Source of the DNA: Blastopirellula marina DSM 3645
GTDB lineage: Bacteria > Planctomycetota > Planctomycetia > Pirellulales > Pirellulaceae
Direction: 5' to 3'
DNA length: 64,000 nt
Assembly (NCBI RefSeq): GCF_000153105.1
Contig: NZ_CH672377.1
Span: forward strand, 206,266 to 270,265
Part shown: piece by piece, positions 52,513 through 61,690 of the stretch
Layout of the letters: each line of letters begins with the position of its first letter
Position numbering within the stretch: position 1 is the first letter of the stretch
The notes under the pieces: model-generated
What the model was told of the DNA's origin: nothing
Seen by the model: only the letters and a program-made list of their open reading frames with translations
Database searches by the model: none
Program-made: the position numbers and the translations under genes

Positions 52513-54171
52513 ATGATCTTGCCCATCAAACGTCTTGCTGGCTCTTTGTTCGCGCTCTCGCTGTTCACCCTGTCACTGCTAGTCGCTCCGCTGCTCGGCG
52601 GCGATCTGCAGATGAAACTTCGCTCTCAACAAGAGACGAAGCCCGATAGCGGCCTCTATCACCCACAGACGCATGATGAGCGGTGGAAACCGGAGCAGAC
52701 GGCGATCATCGTCTGCGACATGTGGGACCTGCACACTTGTCAGAACGCGGTGCTGCGTGGTCAAGAGTTCGCGCCGCGGCTGAACGATCTACTGAAGCAA
52801 GCCCGCGACCAAGGCGTGACCATCATTCACGCTCCCAGCGGTTGCATGGCGAACTACGCCGAGCATCCAGCTCGCCTGCGGGCCGAGCAAACGCCGAAAG
52901 CGGGCGATATTCCTGCCGACATCAACCAGTGGTGTCATCAGATTCCGGCGGAAGAAAACGGAGTCTATCCCGTTGATCAAGCCGACGGCGGCAACGATGA
53001 CGACGCCCAACAGCGCGCCGCGTGGAAAGCCAGCTTAACCGCCCAAAAGCGAAATCCGGCGCGACCTTGGATCAAGCAAACCGACCTGCTGCCGATCGAT
53101 CCGGCTCGCGACTACATCAGCGACCAGGGAGACGAAGTCTGGAGCATCCTCGCCGCTCGCAACATCGACAACGTCATCCTGACCGGCGTGCATACCAACA
53201 TGTGCGTCCTCGGTCGCCCGTTCGGCTTGCGACAGCTCGCGAAGAACGGCAAGAACGTCGTCTTGATGCGTGACCTGACCGACACGATGTACAACCCAGC
53301 CTCATGGCCGTACGTCAATCACTTTACCGGCACCGACCTGATCGTTTCGCATATCGAAAAGCATGTCTGTCCGACCGTCTCCAGCAACCAAATCCTGGGA
53401 GGCGAAGAGTTCGCCTTCGCCGCAGACACGCGACCGCACGTGGTCATGGTGATGGCCGAAGGGGAATACGAAACGGCCCAAACTCTGCCGCAATTTGGGG
53501 GCGACTTTCTCGGGCGAGACTTTCGCGTCAGCTATCTCTACGGCAGCGAGACCGATCCCAACGATATCCCTGGCTTAGAAAAAGCGTTGGCCACGGCCGA
53601 CGTGCTGCTAATCAGCGTGCGCCGCCGCGCCTTGCCGCCCGAACAGATGGAAGCGCTGAAAAAGTATGTCGCCGCCGGCAAACCGATGGTCGGCATTCGC
53701 ACGGCGAGTCATGCATTTGGACTGCGCGGCAAACAGCCCCCGGCCGGGACCAAAACTTGGGAAGAGTTTGACCAGGAAGTCTGGGGCGGCAACTACAGCA
53801 ACCATTACGCCAATAATCTGAAATCGACGATCGAAACGGTCGAAGCCAACCAGAAGCATCCGATCTTGCGCGGCGTCTCACGCGAGCCGTTCACCCAAAA
53901 CGGTTCCCTCTATCAAGCTGCTCCGCTGGCCGCCGGCGCTACGACGCTGTTGACCGGAACCGTCGCCGGGAAACCGGCCGAACCGGTCGCGTGGACTTTC
54001 CGTCGCGCGGATGGGGGCTGGTCGTTCTACACGTCGCTCGGGCACAAAGTCGAATTCCAGCAACGCGCGTTCCAGCGTCTGCTGCTCAACAGCATCTACT
54101 GGGCGGCTGGACTCGAAGTGCCGGCTCATTTTGATCTGAACAAACCGACGCCGCCGCAGCGGAAAAGCTAA
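52513..54171 (+). CDS. Exported isochorismatase-like and ThuA-like fusion
   Basis: This 552-residue protein has a signal peptide (MILPIKRLAGSLFALSLFTL) and two domains. Residues about 45-285 form a cysteine hydrolase domain of the isochorismatase superfamily, with Asp in TAIIVCDMWDLH and the nucleophile Cys in GVHTNMCVLGRPFG. Residues about 300-545 form a ThuA-like (class I amidotransferase-like) domain, with GEYETAQTLPQF, VGIRTASHAFG and a C-terminal GHKVEFQQRAFQRLLLNSIYWAAG. ThuA-like proteins act on sugars and are common in planctomycetes. The fusion suggests a secreted hydrolase, with substrate unknown. The GNAT gene follows 14 bases later. Confidence 0.85.
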   Translation: MILPIKRLAGSLFALSLFTLSLLVAPLLGGDLQMKLRSQQETKPDSGLYHPQTHDERWKPEQTAIIVCDMWDLHTCQNAVLRGQEFAPRLNDLLKQARDQGVTIIHAPSGCMANYAEHPARLRAEQTPKAGDIPADINQWCHQIPAEENGVYPVDQADGGNDDDAQQRAAWKASLTAQKRNPARPWIKQTDLLPIDPARDYISDQGDEVWSILAARNIDNVILTGVHTNMCVLGRPFGLRQLAKNGKNVVLMRDLTDTMYNPASWPYVNHFTGTDLIVSHIEKHVCPTVSSNQILGGEEFAFAADTRPHVVMVMAEGEYETAQTLPQFGGDFLGRDFRVSYLYGSETDPNDIPGLEKALATADVLLISVRRRALPPEQMEALKKYVAAGKPMVGIRTASHAFGLRGKQPPAGTKTWEEFDQEVWGGNYSNHYANNLKSTIETVEANQKHPILRGVSREPFTQNGSLYQAAPLAAGATTLLTGTVAGKPAEPVAWTFRRADGGWSFYTSLGHKVEFQQRAFQRLLLNSIYWAAGLEVPAHFDLNKPTPPQRKS

Positions 54172-54185
54172 CAGGCGCCTTCCGT

Positions 54186-54707
54186 ATGCAACTGGTCCCC
54201 TGCTCTCTTGAGAAACATGGGTCGGCGATCCTGGCGATCTTCAATCATGAGATCGCCAACTCCTCGTCGTTGTACGAATACGTCCCGCGAACCGCGGCGA
54301 CGATCGAAACCTGGTTCGCCCACAAAGCCGCCGGCGATTGGCCCGTGATCGGCGCCGAAGCGGACGATGGCCGCTTGATGGGGTTCGCGACGATGGGCCC
54401 CTTTCGCCCGCAGCCGGGCTACAAGTACACGGCCGAACATTCGATCTACATCCAGCAAGACTTCCGCGGCCAAGGCCTCGGCGGCGTCCTGCTGCAAGAG
54501 ATGATCGCCCAAGCAACCGCGAAAGATCTCCACTGCCTGATCGGCGTCATCGATCAGGCGAACCAGGCCAGCGTCGCGCTGCATCTTAAGCATGGGTTTG
54601 TCTTGGCCGGCGTGATGCGCGAAGCGGGGTTCAAGTTCGGCGGTTGGTTGGACGCCGGCTACTATCAACTGGTGCTGCCGACTCCGCAGACGCCGGTGGA
54701 TGGGTGA
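54186..54707 (+). CDS. GNAT N-acetyltransferase (phosphinothricin type)
   Basis: This 173-residue acetyltransferase has the PAT/YwnH pattern: FNHEIANSSSLYEYVPRT at the N-terminus, the acetyl-CoA loop QDFRGQGLGGVLLQEMI and LKHGFVLAGVMREAGFKFGGWLD near the end. These enzymes acetylate phosphinothricin, methionine sulfoximine or related amino acids; the natural substrate here is unknown. It lies 14 bases after the isochorismatase-ThuA gene and is probably co-transcribed. Confidence 0.87.
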   Translation: MQLVPCSLEKHGSAILAIFNHEIANSSSLYEYVPRTAATIETWFAHKAAGDWPVIGAEADDGRLMGFATMGPFRPQPGYKYTAEHSIYIQQDFRGQGLGGVLLQEMIAQATAKDLHCLIGVIDQANQASVALHLKHGFVLAGVMREAGFKFGGWLDAGYYQLVLPTPQTPVDG

Positions 54708-55060
54708 GGCCTCTTTCGGGAATAACGGCGGCAGGCGTCACGCCCAGAGTCGATCGCAAAGCAAAGCTGGGGGGGTCACGTCTCGTGTTGCTCTATCACG
54801 CCTATCACTGCTCGTTCTGAGCGTGCGACCTTGGCGAATGACCCCACGCTGGAACGCTCCCGCCCAACGTACAAAACTTGGGGTACTTTCGCCGCACACG
54901 GTACCAAGAGACTGCCTGAAGCCAGTCGGAGCCGGAGGAACAGGGGTTTGAAACGCCGCCCCCCCGTCGATTAAAAGTTCGATTGCAAAAGGCCGGGTAA
55001 ATTGTAAAATAAAAAATCTATTCCTAACCCCCCTGATTTTACTGAATAGGACCTTCTGTC
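54708..55060. other. Gap before the DUF1559 gene
   Basis: No gene was found in these 353 bases. The last 100 bases turn A+T-rich and presumably hold the promoter of the DUF1559 gene. No repeat or structured RNA was recognised. Confidence 0.4.
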
Positions 55061-55960
55061 ATGAAACGCAATCGCTACTGCTTGGCAGCTGGATTTACCC
55101 TGGTTGAGCTATTAGTTGTAATTGCGATTATCGGCGTGTTAATCGCACTTTTGCTTCCTGCAGTTCAGCAGGCTCGCGAGGCCGCACGCCGTTCTCAGTG
55201 CACGAACAATCTCAAACAGATTGGCTTGGCGATGCACAACTACCATGATGTGCAAAATGCCTTTCCCCCAGGCTTTAACAACAAGCTGGGCTGGAGTTGG
55301 GGAGCAGCCATCTTGCCCTTTATCGAACAAACCAACGTCTTTGAGGCATTGGACAAGACCAGTAACAGGACCGATTTCGATGACGCGGCCATTCTGGCGG
55401 CTGCTCGCACCGTCATTTCTGGTTTTCGTTGCCCTTCCGATTCTGCTCCGGATCTCAATGACAAAGCGGCCCCACTCTATGGACCAGGAAGCGGTCGCAC
55501 CAAGACCCAGGATCTCGCACTGAGCAATTACATCGGGTCGATGGGCAATGATGGTGGAGCCACTGCGACGAACACGAAGGGGAATGGAGTTTTGTGGCCC
55601 GGAAGCAACGTAAAGCTTCGTGACATTCTCGATGGGACCAGCAATACGATTATGGTGGGGGAACGCGACTATTTCTTTCATCGCGGGTCAAACTGGGCCG
55701 CCTCGACGGATTCCTCCGGCGGAAGCACCAATCGCCATTACACGCTCAGCAGCACCGATACGACATACGGCTTGATCAACGGAACGAACAGCAACTGTTT
55801 TGGCAGCCTTCACCCCGGTGGAACGATGTTCGTCTTCTGCGACGCTTCGGTTCATTTTATCCCGGAAACCATTGACGCTACGAACGATACCGGGGCAGAT
55901 ATGAGCACTTACCAGCGTCTGGGCAATAGCCAAGACGGCTTGGCGATTGGAGCCTATTAA
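55061..55960 (+). CDS. DUF1559 pseudopilin-like protein
   Basis: This 299-residue protein belongs to the large planctomycete DUF1559 family. The N-terminus has a type IV prepilin cleavage and helix region (GFTLVELLVVIAIIGVLIAL followed by LPAVQQAREAARRSQCTNNL). The C-terminus carries the H-X9-DG-like motif HPGGTMFVFCDASVHFI. Prepilin peptidase would cleave before the Phe. The globular part is probably surface-exposed or part of a pseudopilus. No pilus assembly genes are adjacent. AGGA precedes the ATG. A lipoprotein gene follows after five bases. Confidence 0.93.
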   Translation: MKRNRYCLAAGFTLVELLVVIAIIGVLIALLLPAVQQAREAARRSQCTNNLKQIGLAMHNYHDVQNAFPPGFNNKLGWSWGAAILPFIEQTNVFEALDKTSNRTDFDDAAILAAARTVISGFRCPSDSAPDLNDKAAPLYGPGSGRTKTQDLALSNYIGSMGNDGGATATNTKGNGVLWPGSNVKLRDILDGTSNTIMVGERDYFFHRGSNWAASTDSSGGSTNRHYTLSSTDTTYGLINGTNSNCFGSLHPGGTMFVFCDASVHFIPETIDATNDTGADMSTYQRLGNSQDGLAIGAY

Positions 55961-55965
55961 GGAAC

Positions 55966-56400
55966 ATGAAAACTCCAACCTATAACGATCGATCGCCGCT
56001 GCGCCGTCAGCCGACCGCCAGCACGCTTTCATGCCTGATGCTTGGCTGCCTTCTCGCCAGCATCGGTTGCGGCGGCCCAAAATATGGGGCAATGCCCGTA
56101 GAAGGGACTGTCACACTCAACGGCGCCCCGCTGCCTAACGCTCGGGTCATGCTCTTTCCCAAGGCGGGAAGACCAGCCGCAGGCATTACTGACGACGCTG
56201 GTCACTACGTATTGGCATATACCGTTTCGGTGACGGGAACGCCACCAGGAACATATCGTGTGGAAATCAGCACGGCGTACGAGACCCCAGAACTAGCGAA
56301 CAAGCTAGAAAAAGTGCCGTCGAAATACAATAAAGAGACCGAGCTTTCGGTCGATGTTGTCGACGGTAACAATGTGTTTGATTTCGAGTTAACGGATTAA
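55966..56400 (+). CDS. Lipoprotein with carboxypeptidase-regulatory-like domain
   Basis: This 144-residue protein has a lipobox (ASIGCGG) after a hydrophobic segment. The mature part is a transthyretin-like beta-sandwich: MPVEGTVTLNGAPLPNARVM, AAGITDDAGHYVLAY and PPGTYRVEIST. Such small domains regularly follow DUF1559 genes in planctomycetes and are thought to sit at the cell surface. It shares an operon with the DUF1559 gene, five bases upstream. The N-terminal 20 residues before the hydrophobic region are longer than in a usual lipoprotein signal. Confidence 0.82.
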   Translation: MKTPTYNDRSPLRRQPTASTLSCLMLGCLLASIGCGGPKYGAMPVEGTVTLNGAPLPNARVMLFPKAGRPAAGITDDAGHYVLAYTVSVTGTPPGTYRVEISTAYETPELANKLEKVPSKYNKETELSVDVVDGNNVFDFELTD

Positions 56401-56799
56401 CGCCGAGTGGCGCTCCACGCCGTTCACGCTTTTACTTCAACTCGAACTGTTTCACTTCTCAAAGTCACAACTTTATCGGTGCTGCGCTCTCCGGCGGCCG
56501 TAAGGTTTTGGGCGTTTTTTCCTGGATTTGCTGCGGCTTTCCTGATTGGTCTTGTAGGCGATCAGCGCTGGAGCGAGATCGTCTATCAGCGCGGGCATTC
56601 GTCGCACTTCTTCCTGGCGACGAATGCCGTCGAAATATTAATTTTATGCGCGTCGCGGGCCCTCCAGCCCGTATCTTCTCTTTGGACTAGATCGCTCCTC
56701 TTCATCTGCCGAGAATAACTTCACCGCTCGTGAAGATTTTCGCCAGCGCTGCAGCGCCTGCGCCGCACTCGAAATGCCGCCCCCCTAGGAGCCACTTCC
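56401..56799. other. Gap with one strong hairpin
   Basis: No gene is supported in these 399 bases. Besides the hairpin at 56594-56628, the stretch appears to be plain intergenic DNA leading to the transporter gene. Confidence 0.45.
56594..56628. terminator. 12-bp hairpin, terminator-like
   Basis: A perfect 12-bp stem GGCATTCGTCGC / GCGACGAATGCC with an 11-base loop is followed by A+T-rich sequence rather than a clean T run. It lies 190 bases after the lipoprotein stop. It may be a terminator or another small palindromic repeat. Confidence 0.5.
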
Positions 56800-58284
56800 A
56801 TGACAGCGTCGCGCGACGCCCCGTTGGAACCTGTCGGCAAGACGGTCCAGCAATATATCGACGAAGCGCCTGTCTGGTCAGACGGCACCGCAACGACCTC
56901 GACGCCGCTAACGCCGATGCAATGGCGCATCTGGTGGCTCGCCGCGGCGGGGAAGTTTTTTGAAGGGCTGGTCGTCTTCATGACCGGCGTCGCTCTGCCG
57001 CTGTTGGCGGCCGAATTTTCGCTCGGCCCTGCCGCTCATGGGATTGTCGGCGCTGCGAGTCTGCTCGGCATTTTGATGGGGGCGACGGCGCTGGGGGGTC
57101 TTGCGGATCGGTTCGGCCGCAAGCCGATGTTCATCGTCGAAATGGCGATCTTCACCGCGTTCCTGGTCGCGGTCACCTTCAGCCCCAATTTTCCCTTCCT
57201 GGTCGTTTGTCTGTTTGGTCTCGGCGCGGCGCTCGGCTGCGATTATCCGACGGCCCATCTGATCATTTCCGAAAGCATGCCCAGCAATGCGCGCGGCAAG
57301 TTTGTCTTGGGCGCCTTCGGCTTTCAAGCGGCCGGCGCACTTTTTGGCGCCGGCATCGGCTTTTTGATTCTCTACGAAAATCCAAGCATCGGCGCATGGC
57401 GCTGGATGTACGCGACCGCGATCATTCCCGCGGTGCTGGTCACGCTGGTCCGATTGACCATCACCGAGAGCGCCCATTGGCTTGTCGCTTGCGGCAAGTA
57501 CGAAGCCGCCGAGCGAGAAACGCTCCGCCTTTTGCAGCGGCAGCCAACCTATCCCCAACAGGTTGCGCTCGATCGAGCCGAAGAAATAGCCGAGGCCGAG
57601 CAAGCCGAAAGCCGCCGCGGCTATCGCGAACTCTGGTCAAGCAAGAACCGCCGCGCCACGATCCTCGCCTCGGTCCCCTGGTTCCTGCAAGACCTGGGCA
57701 CCTACGGCATCGGCATTTTCACCCCCACCATCCTGGCCGCCGCTGTGGGCCACCAGAAAGAGCACGCGACCGCGGTCGCCGACATCGTGCAAAACGACAT
57801 GCTCGCCGCCAAAGGCGCCGTCATCATCGACCTGCTGCTCATTTTTGGCATCCTGGGCGCGGTGCTGTTGGCGGACCGCGTTGGTCGGATCAAGCTGCAA
57901 GTCTTCGGCTTTATCGGCTGCGCGATCGGCCTGTTTTTGGCCTCGCTCTCGGTCGACTTCGCCGATCCGGCCAAGCTCTATTTCATCTTCGCAGGCTTCA
58001 TGCTCTTCAGCTTTATGACCAACCTCGGCCCGAACGCCCAAACGTATCTCATCGCCGGCGAAGTCTTCCCCATCAACATCCGCGGCAAAGGCGCCGGCGT
58101 CGCCGCGTCGTTCGCCAAAATTGGCGCCGTCTTAACCGCGTTCCTCTTCCCGATCTTGCTCGCCGACATCGGCGTGCGCTACCTCCTCTATGTCCTGGTA
58201 GTCACCTCGCTAATCGGCGCCGCCGTGACATGGATCTACCGAATCGAAACCTCCGGCGTGAACCTAGAAGAGATCGGGAAGTAA
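56800..58284 (+). CDS. MFS transporter
   Basis: This 494-residue membrane protein has 12 predicted helices after a cytosolic N-terminus of about 45 residues. The motif GGLADRFGRKPMFI between helices 2 and 3 is the major facilitator signature. The long central loop (RETLRLLQRQPTY...) and the motifs suggest the sugar porter or metabolite:H+ symporter subfamily. An AGGAG ribosome-binding site lies 8 bases before the ATG. The substrate is unknown. The fructose-bisphosphatase gene follows 272 bases later. Confidence 0.92.
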   Translation: MTASRDAPLEPVGKTVQQYIDEAPVWSDGTATTSTPLTPMQWRIWWLAAAGKFFEGLVVFMTGVALPLLAAEFSLGPAAHGIVGAASLLGILMGATALGGLADRFGRKPMFIVEMAIFTAFLVAVTFSPNFPFLVVCLFGLGAALGCDYPTAHLIISESMPSNARGKFVLGAFGFQAAGALFGAGIGFLILYENPSIGAWRWMYATAIIPAVLVTLVRLTITESAHWLVACGKYEAAERETLRLLQRQPTYPQQVALDRAEEIAEAEQAESRRGYRELWSSKNRRATILASVPWFLQDLGTYGIGIFTPTILAAAVGHQKEHATAVADIVQNDMLAAKGAVIIDLLLIFGILGAVLLADRVGRIKLQVFGFIGCAIGLFLASLSVDFADPAKLYFIFAGFMLFSFMTNLGPNAQTYLIAGEVFPINIRGKGAGVAASFAKIGAVLTAFLFPILLADIGVRYLLYVLVVTSLIGAAVTWIYRIETSGVNLEEIGK

Positions 58285-58556
58285 CAGGGATACTCCTCGC
58301 TTCGTAACCCGAAGCGTGAGCTTTGAAGTTGCGTTTTTTCGAGCCAAGTGAATTGCAACAAACGCAACCTCAATACCCGCGCATTGGTCAGCGCAGAGAC
58401 GCCAACCGGTCGCGCATACGCCCCAGTCGCCAGCGGATGGTTAAGATTTCGGCCGCAAAGCTGTTTTTGGCATACTGATTGCGTTATTCTAAAAGCAGTC
58501 AATTTTGGCTTTAATTCGCCCAAATTTTGGGCAGCGCGCACCCTCAAGGAAGACCG

Positions 58557-59564
58557 ATGATCACAACGGTTCAGCAGCACATCCTGCAAGAACAACGCCG
58601 TTTCCCTCACGCGTCGGGCGAGTTCTCGTGGCTCCTCTCGGCGATCACGCTCTCGACCAAGATGATCGGCGCCAAAGTTCGCTCGGCCGGTTTGACCGAC
58701 ATCGTCGGCGCCGCCGGAGACGTCAACGTCCAAGGCGAAGTCCAGCAAAAGCTGGACGTCTATGCGAATGAAGTGCTGCTCCACTGTCTCAGCACGCGGG
58801 CCAGCGTCGGCGTATTAGCGTCCGAAGAAAACGAGCATCCAAAAATCGTCGGCCACTGCAGCGACGGCGCCAAATACGCGGTTGTCTTCGATCCGCTCGA
58901 CGGCTCGTCCAATATCGATGTCAACGTCAGCGTCGGCACGACCTTCTCAATCATGCGTCGCCCAGAAGGCGCGACTTGCGATGAGCCGGAGCGTTGGTTG
59001 CTGCAACCCGGCACCAAGCAAGTCGCCGCCGGGTATGTCGTTTACGGCTCGTCGACGATGCTGGTCTATAGCGTCGGTTTCGGCGTGCACGGCTTTACGC
59101 TTGATCCGTCGATCGGCGCCTTCGTTTTAAGCCATCCGAATATTAAGATGCCGAAACAGGGAAAATATTATTCGGTCAACGAAGCGTACGCCGCGAGCTT
59201 CCCGCCGGGCTACGCCGACTATCTTCAACTGCTTCGCGACGGCGAACTTAGCTACCCCTACAGTTCGCGCTACATCGGCTCGATGGTCTCCGACTTCCAC
59301 CGCACCATGCTCAAAGGAGGCGTCTTCCTCTACCCGCCCACGGCCGAAAATCCCGAAGGCAAACTCCGCATCCTCTACGAAGCGTTCCCGATCGCGTTCC
59401 TCTGCGAACAAGCCGGCGGCAAAGCGTCCGACGGAACGGGCCGCCTGCTAGAAATCGAACCAACCAGCATCCACCAGCGCACGCCGATGGTCGTCGGCAG
59501 CCAGGTCGAGATGGAGAAGTTTGAAGCAATGGTCGCGAGTGGAGAAATCTCGGCTTTGGTGTAA
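58557..59564 (+). CDS. fbp: Fructose-1,6-bisphosphatase class I
   Basis: This 335-residue gluconeogenic enzyme removes the C1 phosphate of fructose 1,6-bisphosphate. Metal and substrate motifs are clear: ASEENE, FDPLDGSSNIDVNVSVGTTFSI (in part FDPLDGSSNID), and LRILYEAFPIAFLCEQAGGKASDG near the end. The ATG at 58557 (MITTVQQHIL) is chosen because the ten upstream codons are not family-like. A short palindrome GCCCAAATTTTGGGC lies just upstream, near 58519. Confidence 0.95.
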   Translation: MITTVQQHILQEQRRFPHASGEFSWLLSAITLSTKMIGAKVRSAGLTDIVGAAGDVNVQGEVQQKLDVYANEVLLHCLSTRASVGVLASEENEHPKIVGHCSDGAKYAVVFDPLDGSSNIDVNVSVGTTFSIMRRPEGATCDEPERWLLQPGTKQVAAGYVVYGSSTMLVYSVGFGVHGFTLDPSIGAFVLSHPNIKMPKQGKYYSVNEAYAASFPPGYADYLQLLRDGELSYPYSSRYIGSMVSDFHRTMLKGGVFLYPPTAENPEGKLRILYEAFPIAFLCEQAGGKASDGTGRLLEIEPTSIHQRTPMVVGSQVEMEKFEAMVASGEISALV

Positions 59565-59577
59565 AGAACTCGGGTGG

Positions 59578-59603
59578 CATGGCCACGGCCTTGCGTGGCC
59601 ATG
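59578..59603 (+). repeat. REP-like palindrome, copy 1
   Basis: A 10-bp stem CATGGCCACG / CGTGGCCATG surrounds the loop GCCTTG. The following AATGCGGTCGGCA also matches copy 4 in inverted order. Confidence 0.85.
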
Positions 59604-59703
59604 AATGCGGTCGGCAATAAATGGCTGCAGCAATCGATTTATGCTTCTTTTAAACATGAAGCTTGGATCGTTCGCATAACCCACCGAACTTCGAGCGGCG
59701 CGG

Positions 59704-60645
59704 CTATTTCATCGCCGCAGCCCGAGCTTCCGGCGCCAACCGCTTGAGGGCCGGCGTCATCTCGGCATATTTCAATTCGGCGGCGTCCCAATCCACGTCA
59801 CCGAAAACGGGAAGCGCCTTGCGTGCATCTTGATTGTGCAGCGCCATCGGGGCGAACATCATATGCAGCATGTCGGTCATTTTTTTTAACAAGTTCCCCT
59901 CGCTCGCTTCTTTTTGACTCAGCAGCGGCAACGTATCGGGAAACTCAATCTCTGCGGGAAACGTTAACAGCAGCTCATTGACAGGCTCATTAACGGCCAC
60001 CACTTGGATCTCGATAAACTGTTTATCCTCTGACGAATCTCGCATGATCATCGTTTTCAATGGATAGTCGGACGTCGTATCAAAACCACAAACGAGAAAG
60101 GACTTCCCTGTCTCGGAATCCGCCCTCAATTCCCACGTGTTCTCTCCGATTTCGGTCCACTGAGGGTTCTGACAGTTCTTCAAGAAAGACGCACAGTCGA
60201 ACTTCACAAGCTCTTTCGACGCATCCCTTTTTTTCCCAAACGTCAAACCATATCCAATGGTGAAACGTTTCTTCTGTTCGTCAATCGCTAGTTGCAAACT
60301 GGGCCAAGATCCGTCCTCCCTGATACCACGCTGACCGATGATGTCGTAGAGGAACGCTTCGCCGCGACTAAAAATACCGATCGGGACGTCGCCGACTGGA
60401 TCAATGATCACGGCGCCGACTGCGTCAGGCCCTTGCTTTCGATCCCAAGCGACATGAGAACAAAACGAAAACGGACCCAACTGCGATATCGAATAAATGA
60501 CTTCGCAACTCTGAACGTCCTCGTTGTTCGTGGAAAGAACCGGCATCCTCGCCAGCAGATCGTCCAGCTTCGGCGGCTCCGCGGCCCAGACAGTCGCAGC
60601 ACAACATAGCCAGACGCATAATCCCAGAACAAGACGAACGGACAT
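59704..60645 (-). CDS. Exported protein, unknown function
   Basis: This 313-residue protein has a signal peptide (MSVRLVLGLCVWLCCAATVWA). The ATG at 60645 has AAGGAG 6 bases upstream and is better than the TTG at 60651. The mature part has alternating strand-like segments (VIYSISQLGPFSFCSHVAWD, GKSFLVCGFDTTSDYPLKTM) resembling LolA-like outer-membrane lipoprotein-sorting folds, but no family is certain. It lies between inverted REP copies 1 and 2. Confidence 0.75.
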   Translation of the reverse strand: MSVRLVLGLCVWLCCAATVWAAEPPKLDDLLARMPVLSTNNEDVQSCEVIYSISQLGPFSFCSHVAWDRKQGPDAVGAVIIDPVGDVPIGIFSRGEAFLYDIIGQRGIREDGSWPSLQLAIDEQKKRFTIGYGLTFGKKRDASKELVKFDCASFLKNCQNPQWTEIGENTWELRADSETGKSFLVCGFDTTSDYPLKTMIMRDSSEDKQFIEIQVVAVNEPVNELLLTFPAEIEFPDTLPLLSQKEASEGNLLKKMTDMLHMMFAPMALHNQDARKALPVFGDVDWDAAELKYAEMTPALKRLAPEARAAAMK

Positions 60646-60770
60646 CGGCAACTCCTTTCGCGACGATACGGAAGAGCGCTCAGTTTACCCCACAGAGGTG
60701 ATCGCTGGAAATAGAATCTGCTGCAGGGTGATCAGCTCGGGCGCCATCAAGCGGAACACCCGCGCAAATT

Positions 60771-60796
60771 CATGGCCGCGCAAGGCCGTGGCTATG
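60771..60796 (-). repeat. REP-like palindrome, copy 2
   Basis: This is CATGGCCGCG-CAAGGC-CGTGGCTATG, in inverted orientation to copies 1 and 3, with two stem changes. It lies 24 bases before the RAYT gene. Confidence 0.82.
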
Positions 60797-60820
60797 GCGC
60801 CCGAGTTTTTAGGGTCGTAA

Positions 60821-61474
60821 ATGCGACAGGAAATTGTTGCAAGCATGGATCTCACCCGAGATACTGCATGCATGGAAACTCCCCATCGCAAAACAATCCG
60901 ACACTTCGATCACACAAGAGAGGCCCACTTTCTCACGTTTTCCTGCTTTCGCCGTTTGCCGCTGCTTAGCCGACCCAGAACTTGTCAGTACTTGATTGAC
61001 GCGATCGAAATCAGTCGCGAGAAGAACGGTTTCGATCTGTGGGCCTATGTCATCATGCCAGAGCATGTTCATCTGATCATTCTGCCGCATGCCCACTCGA
61101 AGATCGCCGCAATTCTATCCACGATCAAACAATCGGTCGCGAAGCGGGCCCTATTCTGGCTCCAGCAAAACGCTCCCCAGTTTTTGTCCCAGATCGAAGA
61201 TGTCCAGCCCAACGGCAAGCGAAGTCATCGCTTCTGGCAACGCGGCCCGGGATATGATCGCAATCTGCGGTCGACTCGCGACGTTCATGAAAAAATGCGG
61301 TACGTCCACGAGAATCCTGTCCGCCGCAGTCTCGTCCTTCGTGCAATCGACTGGCCATGGTCGAGTTGTGCGGCGTGGGAATCAGGAGCGGACGGGCCGA
61401 TCCAGTTGAATCGGGAAAGTGTGCCAACTTTGACAAACCTGGATGACGTGACGACTTCTGGTCTGTGGCGATAA
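60821..61474 (+). CDS. REP-associated tyrosine transposase (RAYT)
   Basis: This is a protein of about 217 residues of the Y1/IS200-like HUH transposase family. The HUH motif is PEHVHLIILP, and the nucleophile Tyr lies in MRYVHENPVRRSLV. HFLTFSCFRRLPLL at the start and the C-terminal WPWSSCAAW are RAYT signatures. These single-copy transposases are linked to REP palindromes, which they recognise and probably spread. Here the gene is bracketed by inverted REP copies 2 and 3. An ATG at 60821 has AGGG upstream; 60845 or 60872 are alternatives. Confidence 0.93.
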   Translation: MRQEIVASMDLTRDTACMETPHRKTIRHFDHTREAHFLTFSCFRRLPLLSRPRTCQYLIDAIEISREKNGFDLWAYVIMPEHVHLIILPHAHSKIAAILSTIKQSVAKRALFWLQQNAPQFLSQIEDVQPNGKRSHRFWQRGPGYDRNLRSTRDVHEKMRYVHENPVRRSLVLRAIDWPWSSCAAWESGADGPIQLNRESVPTLTNLDDVTTSGLWR

Positions 61475-61509
61475 GAAAGACACCACGCACATTTATTAAC
61501 CTTGGGCGC

Positions 61510-61535
61510 CATGGCCACGGCCTTGCGTGGCCATG
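61510..61535 (+). repeat. REP-like palindrome, copy 3
   Basis: This is the same 26-base palindrome as copy 1, CATGGCCACG-GCCTTG-CGTGGCCATG, 35 bases after the RAYT stop. Confidence 0.85.
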
Positions 61536-61635
61536 ATTGGGCGCGAGTGTTCCGTTTGATTACGGACCTTATTGAAGAAGTTGGAATGGAATCGTCCTGA
61601 ACAGGTCACTCCTCTGTGCAAATGCCGACCGCATT

Positions 61636-61661
61636 CATGGCCACGCAAGGCCGTGGCCATG
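61636..61661 (-). repeat. REP-like palindrome, copy 4
   Basis: This is an inverted copy of the 26-base palindrome. With TGCCGACCGCATT before it, it mirrors the extended sequence of copy 1. Confidence 0.85.
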
Positions 61662-61690
61662 GTGCCCGTTACCGGAAGTTTGAACGACTT

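Noticed and set aside
59578..61661. Regular palindromes as a possible CRISPR array
   Set aside because: The spacing is irregular (hundreds of bases), the orientation alternates and a RAYT gene is present, which identifies REP elements.
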